DNA of 7,433 nucleotides from an uncultured Alistipes sp. (GCA_904502005.1 CAJGDC010000067.1:1-7433); one strand, 5' to 3'; positions 1 through 6,825 are shown, counted from the first letter of the stretch. The notes: generated from the sequence alone by a model not told the origin. Made by a program: numbers and translations.

Positions 1-829
1 CCTTCTGACCTGCAACAGCAAATGTTCCGCTCTGAGAATGGTAGCCCGCAGCCGTTACGGTGTAGTTGTACGAACCATTTTCGAGTACCACCTGCATTAC
101 TCCATCCTGGAGCGTATAGTGCTCATTATCAATAATTACCACAGCCGTAGCAGGTTCTACAGCAAAGACCACATACTGAGGTTGTGAGGCTGCGGTATTT
201 ATATTCTGGCGGAACGAGATTGAGTTTTTATTGACATCTATTGCCTGCTCGACAGACATACCGCCATACGAAATTTTGAGCGTATGACCGCCAATGGCCA
301 CCTCCGAGATGGTCAGGCTGCTGTTTGCCCCCGTGCGACCCTTCGGTCTGCCGTCAATATAGACCTCCGCACCCTCGACATTACTATTTACGATGATGCT
401 AAACATCTGATTTAGACGCGCTTCCAGCTCGTACTCACAATCAGCCTCAAGGTTGAGCATCACCTCGTTACTCTGTCCCAAGTCGGGGCTCTGGACATAG
501 AATCGGGTGTTGGCTTTTGCCGTCATCTCAAGGATAAGCACATTGTCAAAGTACTCAGCCACATACTGACGAGCAAGGTCTGTATTTGAGCGGAACTTAA
601 CCGCCAACGCATCAACCTCTGCACGGCTCATATTGGCAAAACGAATCTTCACACGAGCACACGGATTGCGCGACGAATCTTTGGCTATAGGGTCGGTATT
701 TACCCCCGTCAACTCATCGGACTGCACCGCCCTAAAAGAGGATTGGTCAATGATTATCGAGTGCTCCTCCTGAGCATAAGAGGTTATAAATGAAAATATT
801 GTCAGACAGAGTGCAAAAAATTTCTTCAT
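1..829 (-). CDS. Secreted PEGA-repeat protein (N-terminal 276 residues, cut by window edge)
   Basis: The reading frame is open from an ATG at 827-829 to the window edge with no stop. It starts with a signal peptide (MKKFFALCLTIFSFITSYAQ) that fits signal peptidase I cleavage near residue 19; there is no lipobox cysteine, so it is probably periplasmic or exported. Residues about 58-140 look like a beta-rich domain. Residues about 142-209 form a PEGA repeat with the hallmark VEGAEVYIDGRPKG followed by a threonine. A second PEGA-like unit begins near 219 (VEPATAVVIID, then NGSYNYTVTAAGY). PEGA repeats are small beta-sandwich modules of surface or envelope proteins. In Bacteroidales similar proteins often continue into more PEGA units or a C-terminal enzyme-like or FISUMP-type domain, which cannot be seen here. 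The start is supported by the signal peptide and by a promoter just upstream. The family call is good; the function is unknown. Confidence 0.85.
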   Translation of the reverse strand, partial: MKKFFALCLTIFSFITSYAQEEHSIIIDQSSFRAVQSDELTGVNTDPIAKDSSRNPCARVKIRFANMSRAEVDALAVKFRSNTDLARQYVAEYFDNVLILEMTAKANTRFYVQSPDLGQSNEVMLNLEADCEYELEARLNQMFSIIVNSNVEGAEVYIDGRPKGRTGANSSLTISEVAIGGHTLKISYGGMSVEQAIDVNKNSISFRQNINTAASQPQYVVFAVEPATAVVIIDNEHYTLQDGVMQVVLENGSYNYTVTAAGYHSQSGTFAVAGQK

Positions 830-846
830 AGTACTGCATTTTACTA

Positions 847-877
847 CAAATATATGAAATTTTTCTGCTTTTCGCAA
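847..877 (-). promoter_or_regulatory. Bacteroidota-type promoter of the PEGA-repeat gene
   Basis: Read on the minus strand, a perfect -7 box TATATTTG (consensus TAnnTTTG) lies at 847-854 and a -33 TTG at 875-877. They are 20 bases apart, inside the usual 19-21. Transcription would begin around 840-842, leaving a leader of only about 11-13 bases before the ATG at 829. No Shine-Dalgarno sequence is visible in that leader, which is common in this phylum. Confidence 0.75.
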
Positions 878-898
878 TTTTTAGAGACCATCATTCAC

Positions 899-914
899 AC
901 CCAATTTGTTGTCA
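899..914 (+). repeat. Short intergenic direct repeat, copy 1
   Basis: The 13-mer CAATTTGTTGTCA at 902-914 recurs exactly at 975-987. With one mismatch the match extends to 16 bases (899-914 against 972-987). A related inverted sequence (11 of 13) covers 1091-1103. The role is unknown. Confidence 0.6.
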
Positions 915-971
915 AAAGGGGTTAGATGCGACGCTCGGTAAAAAAATCCGACGATGGGGGATCAAGACTCC

Positions 972-987
972 ACTCAATTTGTTGTCA
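972..987 (+). repeat. Short intergenic direct repeat, copy 2, in a hairpin loop
   Basis: This is the second copy of CAATTTGTTGTCA (975-987). It lies almost wholly in the 12-base loop of a small inverted repeat, with CCACTC at 970-975 pairing with GAGTGG at 988-993. Copy 1 does not have these flanking arms. Confidence 0.55.
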
Positions 988-998
988 GAGTGGTGTAG

Positions 999-1079
999 TT
1001 GCGGTATATCGTGAAAAATCCCAGCGATGGATAGTACTAAGCGTACAGCCATTGCTGGGATTTAAGGGATATGCCGCAA
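999..1079 (-). terminator. Long imperfect palindrome, probable terminator of the mlaE-mlaF operon
   Basis: The structure starts about 20 bases past the mlaF stop codon. The central stem pairs 1016-1030 with 1049-1063 (14 of 15 Watson-Crick plus one wobble) and has the core TCCCAGC/GCTGGGA. Within it, GTAC at 1034-1037 pairs with GTAC at 1043-1046 around a TAAGC loop. An outer stem pairs 999-1010 with 1068-1079 (11 of 12 plus a wobble). On the minus strand the central stem is followed by a run of five T, as in an intrinsic terminator. The outer stem and the structured loop are more than a terminator needs. Confidence 0.65.
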
Positions 1080-1100
1080 ATGCGCCGCTATCACAACAAA

Positions 1101-1853
1101 TTAAAATCGATTTTTTGCCCTCTTCGCCATTGCCGAAGCAAATACGAAGTCATTCAGTTCCAGATTATCAGAGTCGAGGATGTCGTCTTTAGAGCCTTCC
1201 CACCACTTCTGACCGGTGTGGATATAGACGATTTTCTCACCAATCTCCATAACGGAGTTCATATCGTGGGTATTGATAATGGTGGTGATATTATACTCGC
1301 GAGTGATGCTCTGGATAAGGTTATCAATGACCACCGAGGTCTGCGGGTCGAGGCCCGAGTTTGGCTCATCACAGAATAGGTAGCGTGGATTGAGCACAAT
1401 AGCGCGGGCGATAGCAGCACGCTTAATCATACCACCCGAAAGCTCTGATGGATAGAGGTGTGGGGCGTGCGATAGCTCTACGCGCTCAAGACAGAACTCT
1501 ACGCGCTCACGCTTCTCAGCCTCACTCTGGTCGGTAAATAGATCCAGAGGCAGCTTGACATTCTCGAAAACTGTAGATGAGTCTATAAGGGCTCCTCCCT
1601 GAAAAATCATACCTATATCTTTACGGATAGCCTTACGCTGCTTAAACTTAAGGTCAGTATAGCAGACATCGTCAAAGAGAATGCGTCCCGAATCAGGCTC
1701 GTGCAGACCCACAAGGGTCTTGAGCAGCACCGTTTTACCCGAGCCACTACGGCCGATGATAAGGTTTGTCTTTCCTGTCTCAAAGGTGACAGATATATCG
1801 TTTAGCACAGTGCGTCCCTCGAACGACTTGCATATATTTTCACATTTTATCAT
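1101..1853 (-). CDS. mlaF: MlaF-type ABC transporter ATP-binding protein
   Basis: This 250-residue ATPase would power an MCE/Mla-type lipid transporter at the inner membrane, paired with the MlaE-type permease encoded just before it. All ABC motifs are intact: Walker A GRSGSGKT at 34-41, Q-loop glutamine at 85 (IFQGG), signature LSGGM at 138-142, Walker B ending CDEP at 161-164, D-loop SGLD at 166-169, and switch histidine at 196 (NTHDM). The LSGGMxxRxAxARA form of the signature region is typical of the MlaF/YrbF branch, and length is normal. The start codon overlaps the permease stop by four bases (ATGA), implying translational coupling. The membership rests on the motif form and the MlaE neighbour. 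The direction of lipid transport cannot be read from sequence. No MCE gene follows; transcription meets a hairpin instead. Confidence 0.9.
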   Translation of the reverse strand: MIKCENICKSFEGRTVLNDISVTFETGKTNLIIGRSGSGKTVLLKTLVGLHEPDSGRILFDDVCYTDLKFKQRKAIRKDIGMIFQGGALIDSSTVFENVKLPLDLFTDQSEAEKRERVEFCLERVELSHAPHLYPSELSGGMIKRAAIARAIVLNPRYLFCDEPNSGLDPQTSVVIDNLIQSITREYNITTIINTHDMNSVMEIGEKIVYIHTGQKWWEGSKDDILDSDNLELNDFVFASAMAKRAKNRF

Positions 1854-2584
1854 CGGAGCAACTGGGTTAGGATAAGGTTGAAAATCATAATCATAATAGA
1901 GCTGACCACAACGGCTGTAGTCGATGCGCGACCCACCTCAAGCGAGTTACCCTTAGCATAGTAGCCATAGAAGCCCGAGATTGAGGTTATAAGGAAGGCA
2001 AAGACGGTCATCTTAATAAGCGAGTAGGTAATCTCCCAGCTATCAAAGCAGTAGAGCAATCCGTCGACAAACTCGCTCGGCAGCATCATACCCATACACG
2101 CGACAAGATATCCACCGCTGATGCCGACAATCATACTAAATGCCGAGAGTAACGGGAAGAAAATCATTGTTGCAACAATCTTTGGAAGAATGAGATATGC
2201 CGCAGAGTTGACACCCATAATCTCCAGAGCATCAATCTGTTCGGTGATTCGCATAGTACCAATTTCCGAGGCTATATTACTACCCACCTTACCCGCCAGG
2301 ATAATTGCGATAACCGTAGATGAGAACTCGAGAATCATAGTCTCCTTAGTGGCAAAACCGATCATCATCTGCGGTATAAATGGTGTATCAAGGGTGATTG
2401 CCATCTGAATTGTAATCACCGCGCCGATAAATACCGAGATAATAGCCGTCAGAGCTATAGAACCGATACCCAACTGATCAAGCTCGGCGATAGTTCGGCG
2501 ATAGTATATGCTCCACTTCTCAGGGCGAGAAAAGACCTTGCCCATAAGAATGATGTAGCGTCCAAAGGTTTCAAAAAATTTCAT
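1850..2584 (-). CDS. mlaE: MlaE-type ABC transporter permease
   Basis: This 244-residue integral inner-membrane protein is the permease partner of the MlaF ATPase. It carries the family hallmark at about residues 98-124: GKVGSNIASEIGTMRITEQI followed by DALEIMG. Hydrophobic segments are visible at about 41-63, 88-98, 128-165, 190-204 and 224-243. The N-terminal part (about 1-40) is amphipathic, as in MlaE. In the known system MlaE dimers with MlaF move phospholipid between the inner membrane and a periplasmic MCE protein. The ATG follows the upstream stop by four bases, and a strong purine-rich stretch (AAGGAGGAG) within the end of the upstream gene could serve as ribosome binding site. Length is typical of the family. 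Confidence 0.92.
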   Translation of the reverse strand: MKFFETFGRYIILMGKVFSRPEKWSIYYRRTIAELDQLGIGSIALTAIISVFIGAVITIQMAITLDTPFIPQMMIGFATKETMILEFSSTVIAIILAGKVGSNIASEIGTMRITEQIDALEIMGVNSAAYLILPKIVATMIFFPLLSAFSMIVGISGGYLVACMGMMLPSEFVDGLLYCFDSWEITYSLIKMTVFAFLITSISGFYGYYAKGNSLEVGRASTTAVVVSSIMIMIFNLILTQLLR

Positions 2585-2588
2585 ACTT

Positions 2589-2945
2589 TTACTTCTCCTC
2601 CTTAAAATCTACATACTCACCCACCTCGTCATTTATACGCGTTTCCTGATGAGGAATATGCACCGTAACCTTACCCTCTGCCTCAGAGCTGCTCGATGTA
2701 CGATATCCGCTACCTGAAGTATGGCGTTGATTATTACGCAGCTGATCCTCCATACTCTTACGCAACTTGTGCACACGCCACGCAATAACAAGCGCGCAGA
2801 CAACAATTATTGTCAGCGGAATAAAAAGCAGTAGTGCAAAGATACCCAACAGCTGTGGTGCTGCAATTAAAAACATAACTATCAAGAGCGTAATGAAAGG
2901 ATTACGCTTAACAAGATCCCAAACAAAGCTAAAAAAACTCTTCAT
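2589..2945 (-). CDS. DUF4834-type small membrane protein
   Basis: This 118-residue protein has two adjoining hydrophobic segments (about 16-32 and 34-56), then a basic stretch (HKLRKS), a Ser/Gly-rich linker (about 76-90) and a conserved-looking acidic tail GEYVDFKEEK. A small membrane protein ending in a G-E-Y-V-D motif is what I recall for DUF4834 proteins of Bacteroidota, whose function is not known. It is first in an operon with mlaE (four-base gap) and mlaF (four-base overlap), so a role near the lipid transporter is conceivable but only inferred. The start is supported by a promoter box about 35 bases upstream. The last four codons double as a Shine-Dalgarno-like sequence for mlaE. Confidence 0.75.
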   Translation of the reverse strand: MKSFFSFVWDLVKRNPFITLLIVMFLIAAPQLLGIFALLLFIPLTIIVVCALVIAWRVHKLRKSMEDQLRNNQRHTSGSGYRTSSSSEAEGKVTVHIPHQETRINDEVGEYVDFKEEK

Positions 2946-2980
2946 ATCAGTCGACTATATTATCTACACAATATGCAACG

Positions 2981-2988
2981 CAAAGATA
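2981..2988 (-). promoter_or_regulatory. -7 box of the DUF4834-mlaE-mlaF operon
   Basis: On the minus strand TATCTTTG matches the Bacteroidota -7 consensus TAnnTTTG exactly. No TTG sits at the usual -33 distance, so the upstream half is weak. It would give a leader of about 30 bases before the ATG at 2945. Confidence 0.55.
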
Positions 2989-3027
2989 GTGAAAATATTG
3001 TAATTTGACTACCACTCCCGCAAACAA

Positions 3028-3061
3028 AAAAAATAGATTCTCACCAAAGAATCTATTTTTT
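3028..3061 (-). terminator. Intrinsic terminator of the longer lipoprotein gene
   Basis: A perfect 13-bp inverted repeat (3028-3040 with 3049-3061, core TAGATTC/GAATCTA) encloses an 8-base loop. On the minus strand it is followed by a run of eight T. It lies 15 bases past the stop codon of the 3077-5041 gene and separates it from the DUF4834 operon. Confidence 0.85.
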
Positions 3062-3076
3062 GCTACTACTTAGCAC

Positions 3077-5041
3077 CTACTCTTGATCCGCGTACTCAAT
3101 ACAAATCTTATTGATATACTGTTTGTGATACTTAAAGAAGCGCGAAAGTAGCACACGACGCTTTGTCGTTGTCAGCGTAAAAGGAGCCTCGTAGTACTTT
3201 ATATCGGCGCCCTTTGTTGGTATAAGCACCAAGTCACCTTCAATAAAAGTCTCACCCTTCTGAGGGATAAACGACCCGACAAGATTGTCAAACGATATTG
3301 CTGAAGGCACCTCAATATAGGTATTACGGTAGATAGCCTTATCTTCAATCGTTATATCATCTGAGAACGGTATCTCTGCATCTGTATTTGCCGCCTGAGC
3401 CACAATACCTACACGGATATCTGTCGACTTAGGCACATAGAATGTTGGCGAGGTGATAACCACACTATGCTCCTCATTTACAAGCAGCGGATTATCAAGC
3501 TGCGGCTCTAAAATCAGGCAGTTAAACTTGGTGAGCAACAGATCTACCTCACCCACGCTTACTGTAGGTTGACCAAGCAGCGAAGCTGGAGAGAACCAGT
3601 TCCAATTTTGATAATCATCTGCCGTAAAGTCTGCCACAGATGGTATTCCGGTGACAATTACCGAAGCTGCCTCAACCTTTCCGCAACTATATCCGTTATC
3701 GAGCTTTACAACAGCCTCTGCCTTGTACTTACCATACGAGGATAAAGTTATATATCCATCCGAGAACTTAGCCTGACCACTCTTTTTATTAAGAGAGCCA
3801 AGCAGACGATCTTCCCAATAGGTAACAACTACTGAAGCCAAAGGTTCTGCAACAGGATCACTGAGCAAAAGCCCCGAGAGATATATTGCATCGCCACGAT
3901 AGTCATTGCTCTTAAGAATCTCCCCCTTAGCATTGTTATATGATGTATGGAACAGCGCACCCTCACTAATCGTCGGCTTCTGGCAGACAAATATCCTGTG
4001 AATCTTTGTTCTACAGTTGTCTATCGCTGCATATACCTCGTGCCAGCCAGAGGATACGGCAATCCTATCATCAACAACATCTGCCGCCACACCATCAACA
4101 TAGACCGTCGGCGTTCCGCTATCCCAAGTAAGGTTGTTCAGATAGATATACCCACCCTCAAGAGTTGTATTTGTATCTGTTTTATAATCCTCATACCACG
4201 ATGTCGCGCTATCAAGATAGACATTTCTCTTCCACTCAACATTAAGAATAGTTCTCTTGCCCGCCTCAAAGTTAAGCTCCACAGGAACAATTATTGCCTC
4301 ACCATTCTCCGCCTCAAGTGTTAGACGAAAGGCAAATGTACCCTGAGCAATATTAAAGACAACCGTGTCGCTATCAACCTCTACTGTGGCACTGCTACCC
4401 GAGAGACTCTGAGAAGCAGAGAGCCTACCACCACTCTCCGATAGTCGCCACACGCCCAAAAATGGAGAGTCAGACTCTATCGTAGCCTTTGTAACCTTCA
4501 TCCTCTGGCCACTCTCTTTTCCTCCAACTTCCCATACGCGAATCTCAAAGGCTGCTGATAGATGCTGCAAAGCCACCCTATCATAGTCGCCACTTTTAAG
4601 ACTCTCAACAGATATCTTCTCTGATGTAAGGCCCGCCAACACCGGTGTCCAATGTCCATTCTGGACTGCCGTCGCCTCGTATACAGTAGACCATCCAGAG
4701 ATTTTTGACTCCAACATTGGATATGCAAAAAGGTAGTAAGCCGCACTGCTTGACAGAGCATAGAACTCCGCATTTGAGAACCTACCCTGCTCATTTCGCG
4801 TCAACGGATTGACATACTTTAGCAGTCTATTTATCTGCGAACCATAAATAATATCGTCCGCCTGCCAACTCCACTCTAACTCTTCATTAAACAGACGACT
4901 CTGCTCATCAGACAGGTCTACCACGACTGGAAAAGATACCATCTCTGCAGTAGGCTCCTCTACAATCTGGATATCCTCCTTTGTACATCCCACCGCAAGC
5001 AGAGCAAACACAAAGGCTATAGTATACTTAATAAAATTCAT
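3077..5041 (-). CDS. Fimbrillin-like lipoprotein with Ig-like repeats (long paralogue)
   Basis: This is a 654-residue predicted lipoprotein. I chose the ATG at 5039-5041 over the in-frame ATG at 5068 because it gives a standard signal MNFIKYTIAFVFALLAVGC, with the lipobox cysteine at residue 19. Numbering from this start, about 35-270 resembles the Bacteroidales fimbrillin (Mfa/FimA-like) fold: SRLF then W-S-W-Q-A-D-D near 49-63, YYLFAYP at 102-108, HLSAAFEIRVWE at 160-171, and FEAGKRTILNVEWK at 258-271. About 280-360 and 365-467 are two Ig-like units ending near VTGIP, followed by a C-terminal beta-sandwich region to 654. It is a paralogue of the next gene upstream; the unit at about 280-360 is absent there. 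It is probably surface or pilus-associated, and the ligand is unknown. A hairpin upstream suggests a separate transcript, but I found no convincing promoter. Confidence 0.75.
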   Translation of the reverse strand: MNFIKYTIAFVFALLAVGCTKEDIQIVEEPTAEMVSFPVVVDLSDEQSRLFNEELEWSWQADDIIYGSQINRLLKYVNPLTRNEQGRFSNAEFYALSSSAAYYLFAYPMLESKISGWSTVYEATAVQNGHWTPVLAGLTSEKISVESLKSGDYDRVALQHLSAAFEIRVWEVGGKESGQRMKVTKATIESDSPFLGVWRLSESGGRLSASQSLSGSSATVEVDSDTVVFNIAQGTFAFRLTLEAENGEAIIVPVELNFEAGKRTILNVEWKRNVYLDSATSWYEDYKTDTNTTLEGGYIYLNNLTWDSGTPTVYVDGVAADVVDDRIAVSSGWHEVYAAIDNCRTKIHRIFVCQKPTISEGALFHTSYNNAKGEILKSNDYRGDAIYLSGLLLSDPVAEPLASVVVTYWEDRLLGSLNKKSGQAKFSDGYITLSSYGKYKAEAVVKLDNGYSCGKVEAASVIVTGIPSVADFTADDYQNWNWFSPASLLGQPTVSVGEVDLLLTKFNCLILEPQLDNPLLVNEEHSVVITSPTFYVPKSTDIRVGIVAQAANTDAEIPFSDDITIEDKAIYRNTYIEVPSAISFDNLVGSFIPQKGETFIEGDLVLIPTKGADIKYYEAPFTLTTTKRRVLLSRFFKYHKQYINKICIEYADQE

Positions 5042-5127
5042 AACTTTTCTAAAAACTGCAACTCTCAAAAAAACGATTTTTCAACCAACGCCCACTTTTT
5101 TAAAACGAAAAAGGTTCTCGCATATAC

Positions 5128-5159
5128 AACAATAGACTCTCTACTGAGAGCCTATTGTT
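5128..5159 (-). terminator. Hairpin after the 498-residue lipoprotein gene
   Basis: A 14-bp stem with one mismatch (5128-5141 with 5146-5159; AACAATAG and CTATTGTT ends) closes a TACT loop 22 bases past the stop codon. No long T run follows, but the AACAATA/TATTGTT stem ends resemble those of the rplI terminator in this window. It is likely a terminator or 3'-end stabiliser between the two lipoprotein genes. Confidence 0.6.
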
Positions 5160-5181
5160 TACATTGGCTATTGGCCATTAG

Positions 5182-6678
5182 CTATTGCTGATTGTAGGTA
5201 ATCTTAATCTGGTAAAAATACGTATGAAGATTTGTGCCAACCACAGGAATCCTATATGTCTCACCTGAATACACCAAACAGCGGTTTTGAGATGTAAGAT
5301 TAATCTGCTTATCAAGCATAGTAAGAGCAGTATTAGGGAATGTGCTATCTTGGTCAGAGTAATAGATATATACGAAATCGCCAGACATCCCGTGAGATGC
5401 ACTTCTATTACCCGCCTTAATATAACATCTATCACTCTCACTCACATCTGTAGATCTTGTAGATGCAGCTACAGAAGTGTATACATTCAAGCCCTCTGCA
5501 GGGATACCAAACTCTGGAGAAATTACACCTCCAACAAGGTAACCACCCCTAAAGCCAGTTGCACAATCAATTCTCACATACGCACCTTTGTCAGAACAGC
5601 TACTATATTTCCAATCTGGATAGTCGTTGCTTCTCCAGTCTGCGTGATAAGGGATACCGGTAACATAAACAACAGACTCAGGAGTTGTATAAGTATAACC
5701 ATTCTTAAGGGTAAGCTTTGCTGACACATTGTAAGCACCATAACCCAAACCAGATACAGTTGTGCTACCGCTTGTAATATCGGCACGCTCAGAGCCATTG
5801 AGCAACAACTTAACTGATGCTACATCAGCAGCCTCAGCATCTGCTACAACAACATCCTTAACATAGATAGTATTTCCGCTCAAGGCGTCGTTCTTGATAA
5901 CATCGCCATCGCTCTCGTTGTAAGATGAGTATGCAAGGAATGAAACGGTTGCATCCTTAGCTGGCTCCGCCTTCCACTCAACATTAAGGATGGTACGCTT
6001 ACCAGCCTTGAAGTTCTTTGTAGGAACAGCTACAGTGTAAACTGCATCGTTAGCATCGGTGAGGGTAAGCTCAAAATCATAGTCACCGGCTGCGAGGTTG
6101 AACACTACAGTGTCGCTATCAAGACCAGAAACGGCAGCTGTTGTGCCATAGCCGTTAAGAAAGTCTACTGTAGATGTGATAGTTGCAGCCTTGATGCTCT
6201 TACGAGTCTCACGACCTGCCTCCCATACACGAATCTCAAATGCTGCTGACTGGTGTGTCAACTCTACTGTGCTAAAGCTGCCGATAGTAGCATCTGCTAC
6301 AACGCCTGTAAGGGTTGGAGTCCAAATACCTGTCTGCACAAACTTGTATGAGAAGGTTGTGGTATCAAAAGCCTCTGCAGGATATACGAACATAAACATT
6401 GACGGGTCTGAAGTAGCATACTTAAACTCGTCAGTACCAAACTTGCCGTTCTCCTTAAGAGTCAAGGTGTTAACGGTCATATCGCCCGCAAGCTGAAGAG
6501 CTGCGATAGTATCATCGCTCTGCCAGTTCCACTTAAGGTCGTTGTCAAACACACGGGTATCGCCATCAAGGCTAACCTCCATAGGAGCAGAAAGGGTTGT
6601 TGCTACATCCTCAACCATTGAGGTATTACAGCCTACCAAGGCTGCAAGTGCTATAATTGATACAAAAATCTTTTTCAT
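5182..6678 (-). CDS. Fimbrillin-like lipoprotein (short paralogue)
   Basis: This is a 498-residue lipoprotein: signal MKKIFVSIIALAALVGC, lipobox cysteine at 17. Residues about 30-236 match a fimbrillin-like pattern: TRVF at 41-44 and WNWQSDDTI at 50-58, MFMFVYP at 94-100, LTHQSAAFEIRVWE at 140-153, DSDTVVFNLAAG at 187-198, and FKAGKRTILNVEWK at 223-236. A linker and one Ig-like unit run from about 240 to 343 (ends VTGIP). Residues about 345-498 form a further beta-rich domain ending YQIKITYNQQ. The TR-V-F step before the W...D.I motif sits where type V pilins are processed after Arg, so similar maturation is possible but unproven. It lies 18 bases after the tiny acidic gene and is probably co-transcribed with it. 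It may be a pilus subunit, a tip adhesin or another surface lipoprotein; a Pfam Mfa_like match would decide. Confidence 0.75.
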   Translation of the reverse strand: MKKIFVSIIALAALVGCNTSMVEDVATTLSAPMEVSLDGDTRVFDNDLKWNWQSDDTIAALQLAGDMTVNTLTLKENGKFGTDEFKYATSDPSMFMFVYPAEAFDTTTFSYKFVQTGIWTPTLTGVVADATIGSFSTVELTHQSAAFEIRVWEAGRETRKSIKAATITSTVDFLNGYGTTAAVSGLDSDTVVFNLAAGDYDFELTLTDANDAVYTVAVPTKNFKAGKRTILNVEWKAEPAKDATVSFLAYSSYNESDGDVIKNDALSGNTIYVKDVVVADAEAADVASVKLLLNGSERADITSGSTTVSGLGYGAYNVSAKLTLKNGYTYTTPESVVYVTGIPYHADWRSNDYPDWKYSSCSDKGAYVRIDCATGFRGGYLVGGVISPEFGIPAEGLNVYTSVAASTRSTDVSESDRCYIKAGNRSASHGMSGDFVYIYYSDQDSTFPNTALTMLDKQINLTSQNRCLVYSGETYRIPVVGTNLHTYFYQIKITYNQQ

Positions 6679-6696
6679 CTGTCTACAATTTAATCG

Positions 6697-6825
6697 TTAC
6701 ACCCAATCTTCATCGCCATTGTTCTCGCCATCTGGCACCTCAAAACCTGAGCTGAGCGAGAAGCCCTGCTCTACAGCCAAAATCTCAACCTCAATAGTTG
6801 GCTGCTGATAAATCTTCTTTGTCAT
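6697..6825 (-). CDS. Tiny acidic leader protein upstream of fimbrillin-like lipoprotein
   Basis: A 42-codon frame, MTKKIYQQPTIEVEILAVEQ then GFSLSSGFEVPDGENNGDEDWV, begins at ATG 6823-6825. An in-frame ATG at 6835-6837 would add MYIK. The frame fills most of the space between the promoter and the lipoprotein ATG and ends 18 bases before it. The layout is a basic N-terminus, a P-T-I-E-V-E core, a G-F-S-L-S-S-G-F centre and a strongly acidic Gly/Asn/Asp tail. I recall many Bacteroidales surface-lipoprotein operons starting with such short KKxYxxPxIEVxxxxxEQGF proteins of unknown role. There is no signal peptide, so it would be cytoplasmic. Possible roles are a translational leader, a chaperone-like partner or a peptide precursor; none is shown by the sequence. 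Confidence 0.7.
   Translation of the reverse strand: MTKKIYQQPTIEVEILAVEQGFSLSSGFEVPDGENNGDEDWV

Noticed and set aside
926..1379. Plus-strand frames of 88 and 102 codons
   Set aside because: They run through the palindrome and the antisense of mlaF, have no family resemblance, and are shadows of the minus-strand ATPase gene.
3947..4794. Frames of 125 codons (plus) and 98 codons (minus) inside the long lipoprotein gene
   Set aside because: They lie wholly within a well-supported coding region in other frames and show no domain, signal or promoter.
5042..5068. In-frame upstream ATG giving a 663-residue lipoprotein
   Set aside because: It would add MRVAVFRKV before an already complete lipoprotein signal peptide and place the lipobox cysteine at 28. 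The internal ATG at 5039-5041 gives the usual position of 19.
5042..5127. A separate promoter for the long lipoprotein gene
   Set aside because: The best -7 candidate (TTTTTTTG, minus strand, at 5066-5073) lacks the A of TAnnTTTG and has no TTG at the proper distance.
5164..5183. Near-palindrome TGGCTATTGGCCATTAGCTA over the stop of the 498-residue gene
   Set aside because: Only 16 of 20 positions are symmetric and a better hairpin lies just downstream. I saw no second copy, so it may be chance.
5178..5441. Minus-strand 87-codon frame at the 3' end of the 498-residue lipoprotein
   Set aside because: It is a frame shadow of the lipoprotein gene, which has the signal peptide, homology to its paralogue and sensible domain order.
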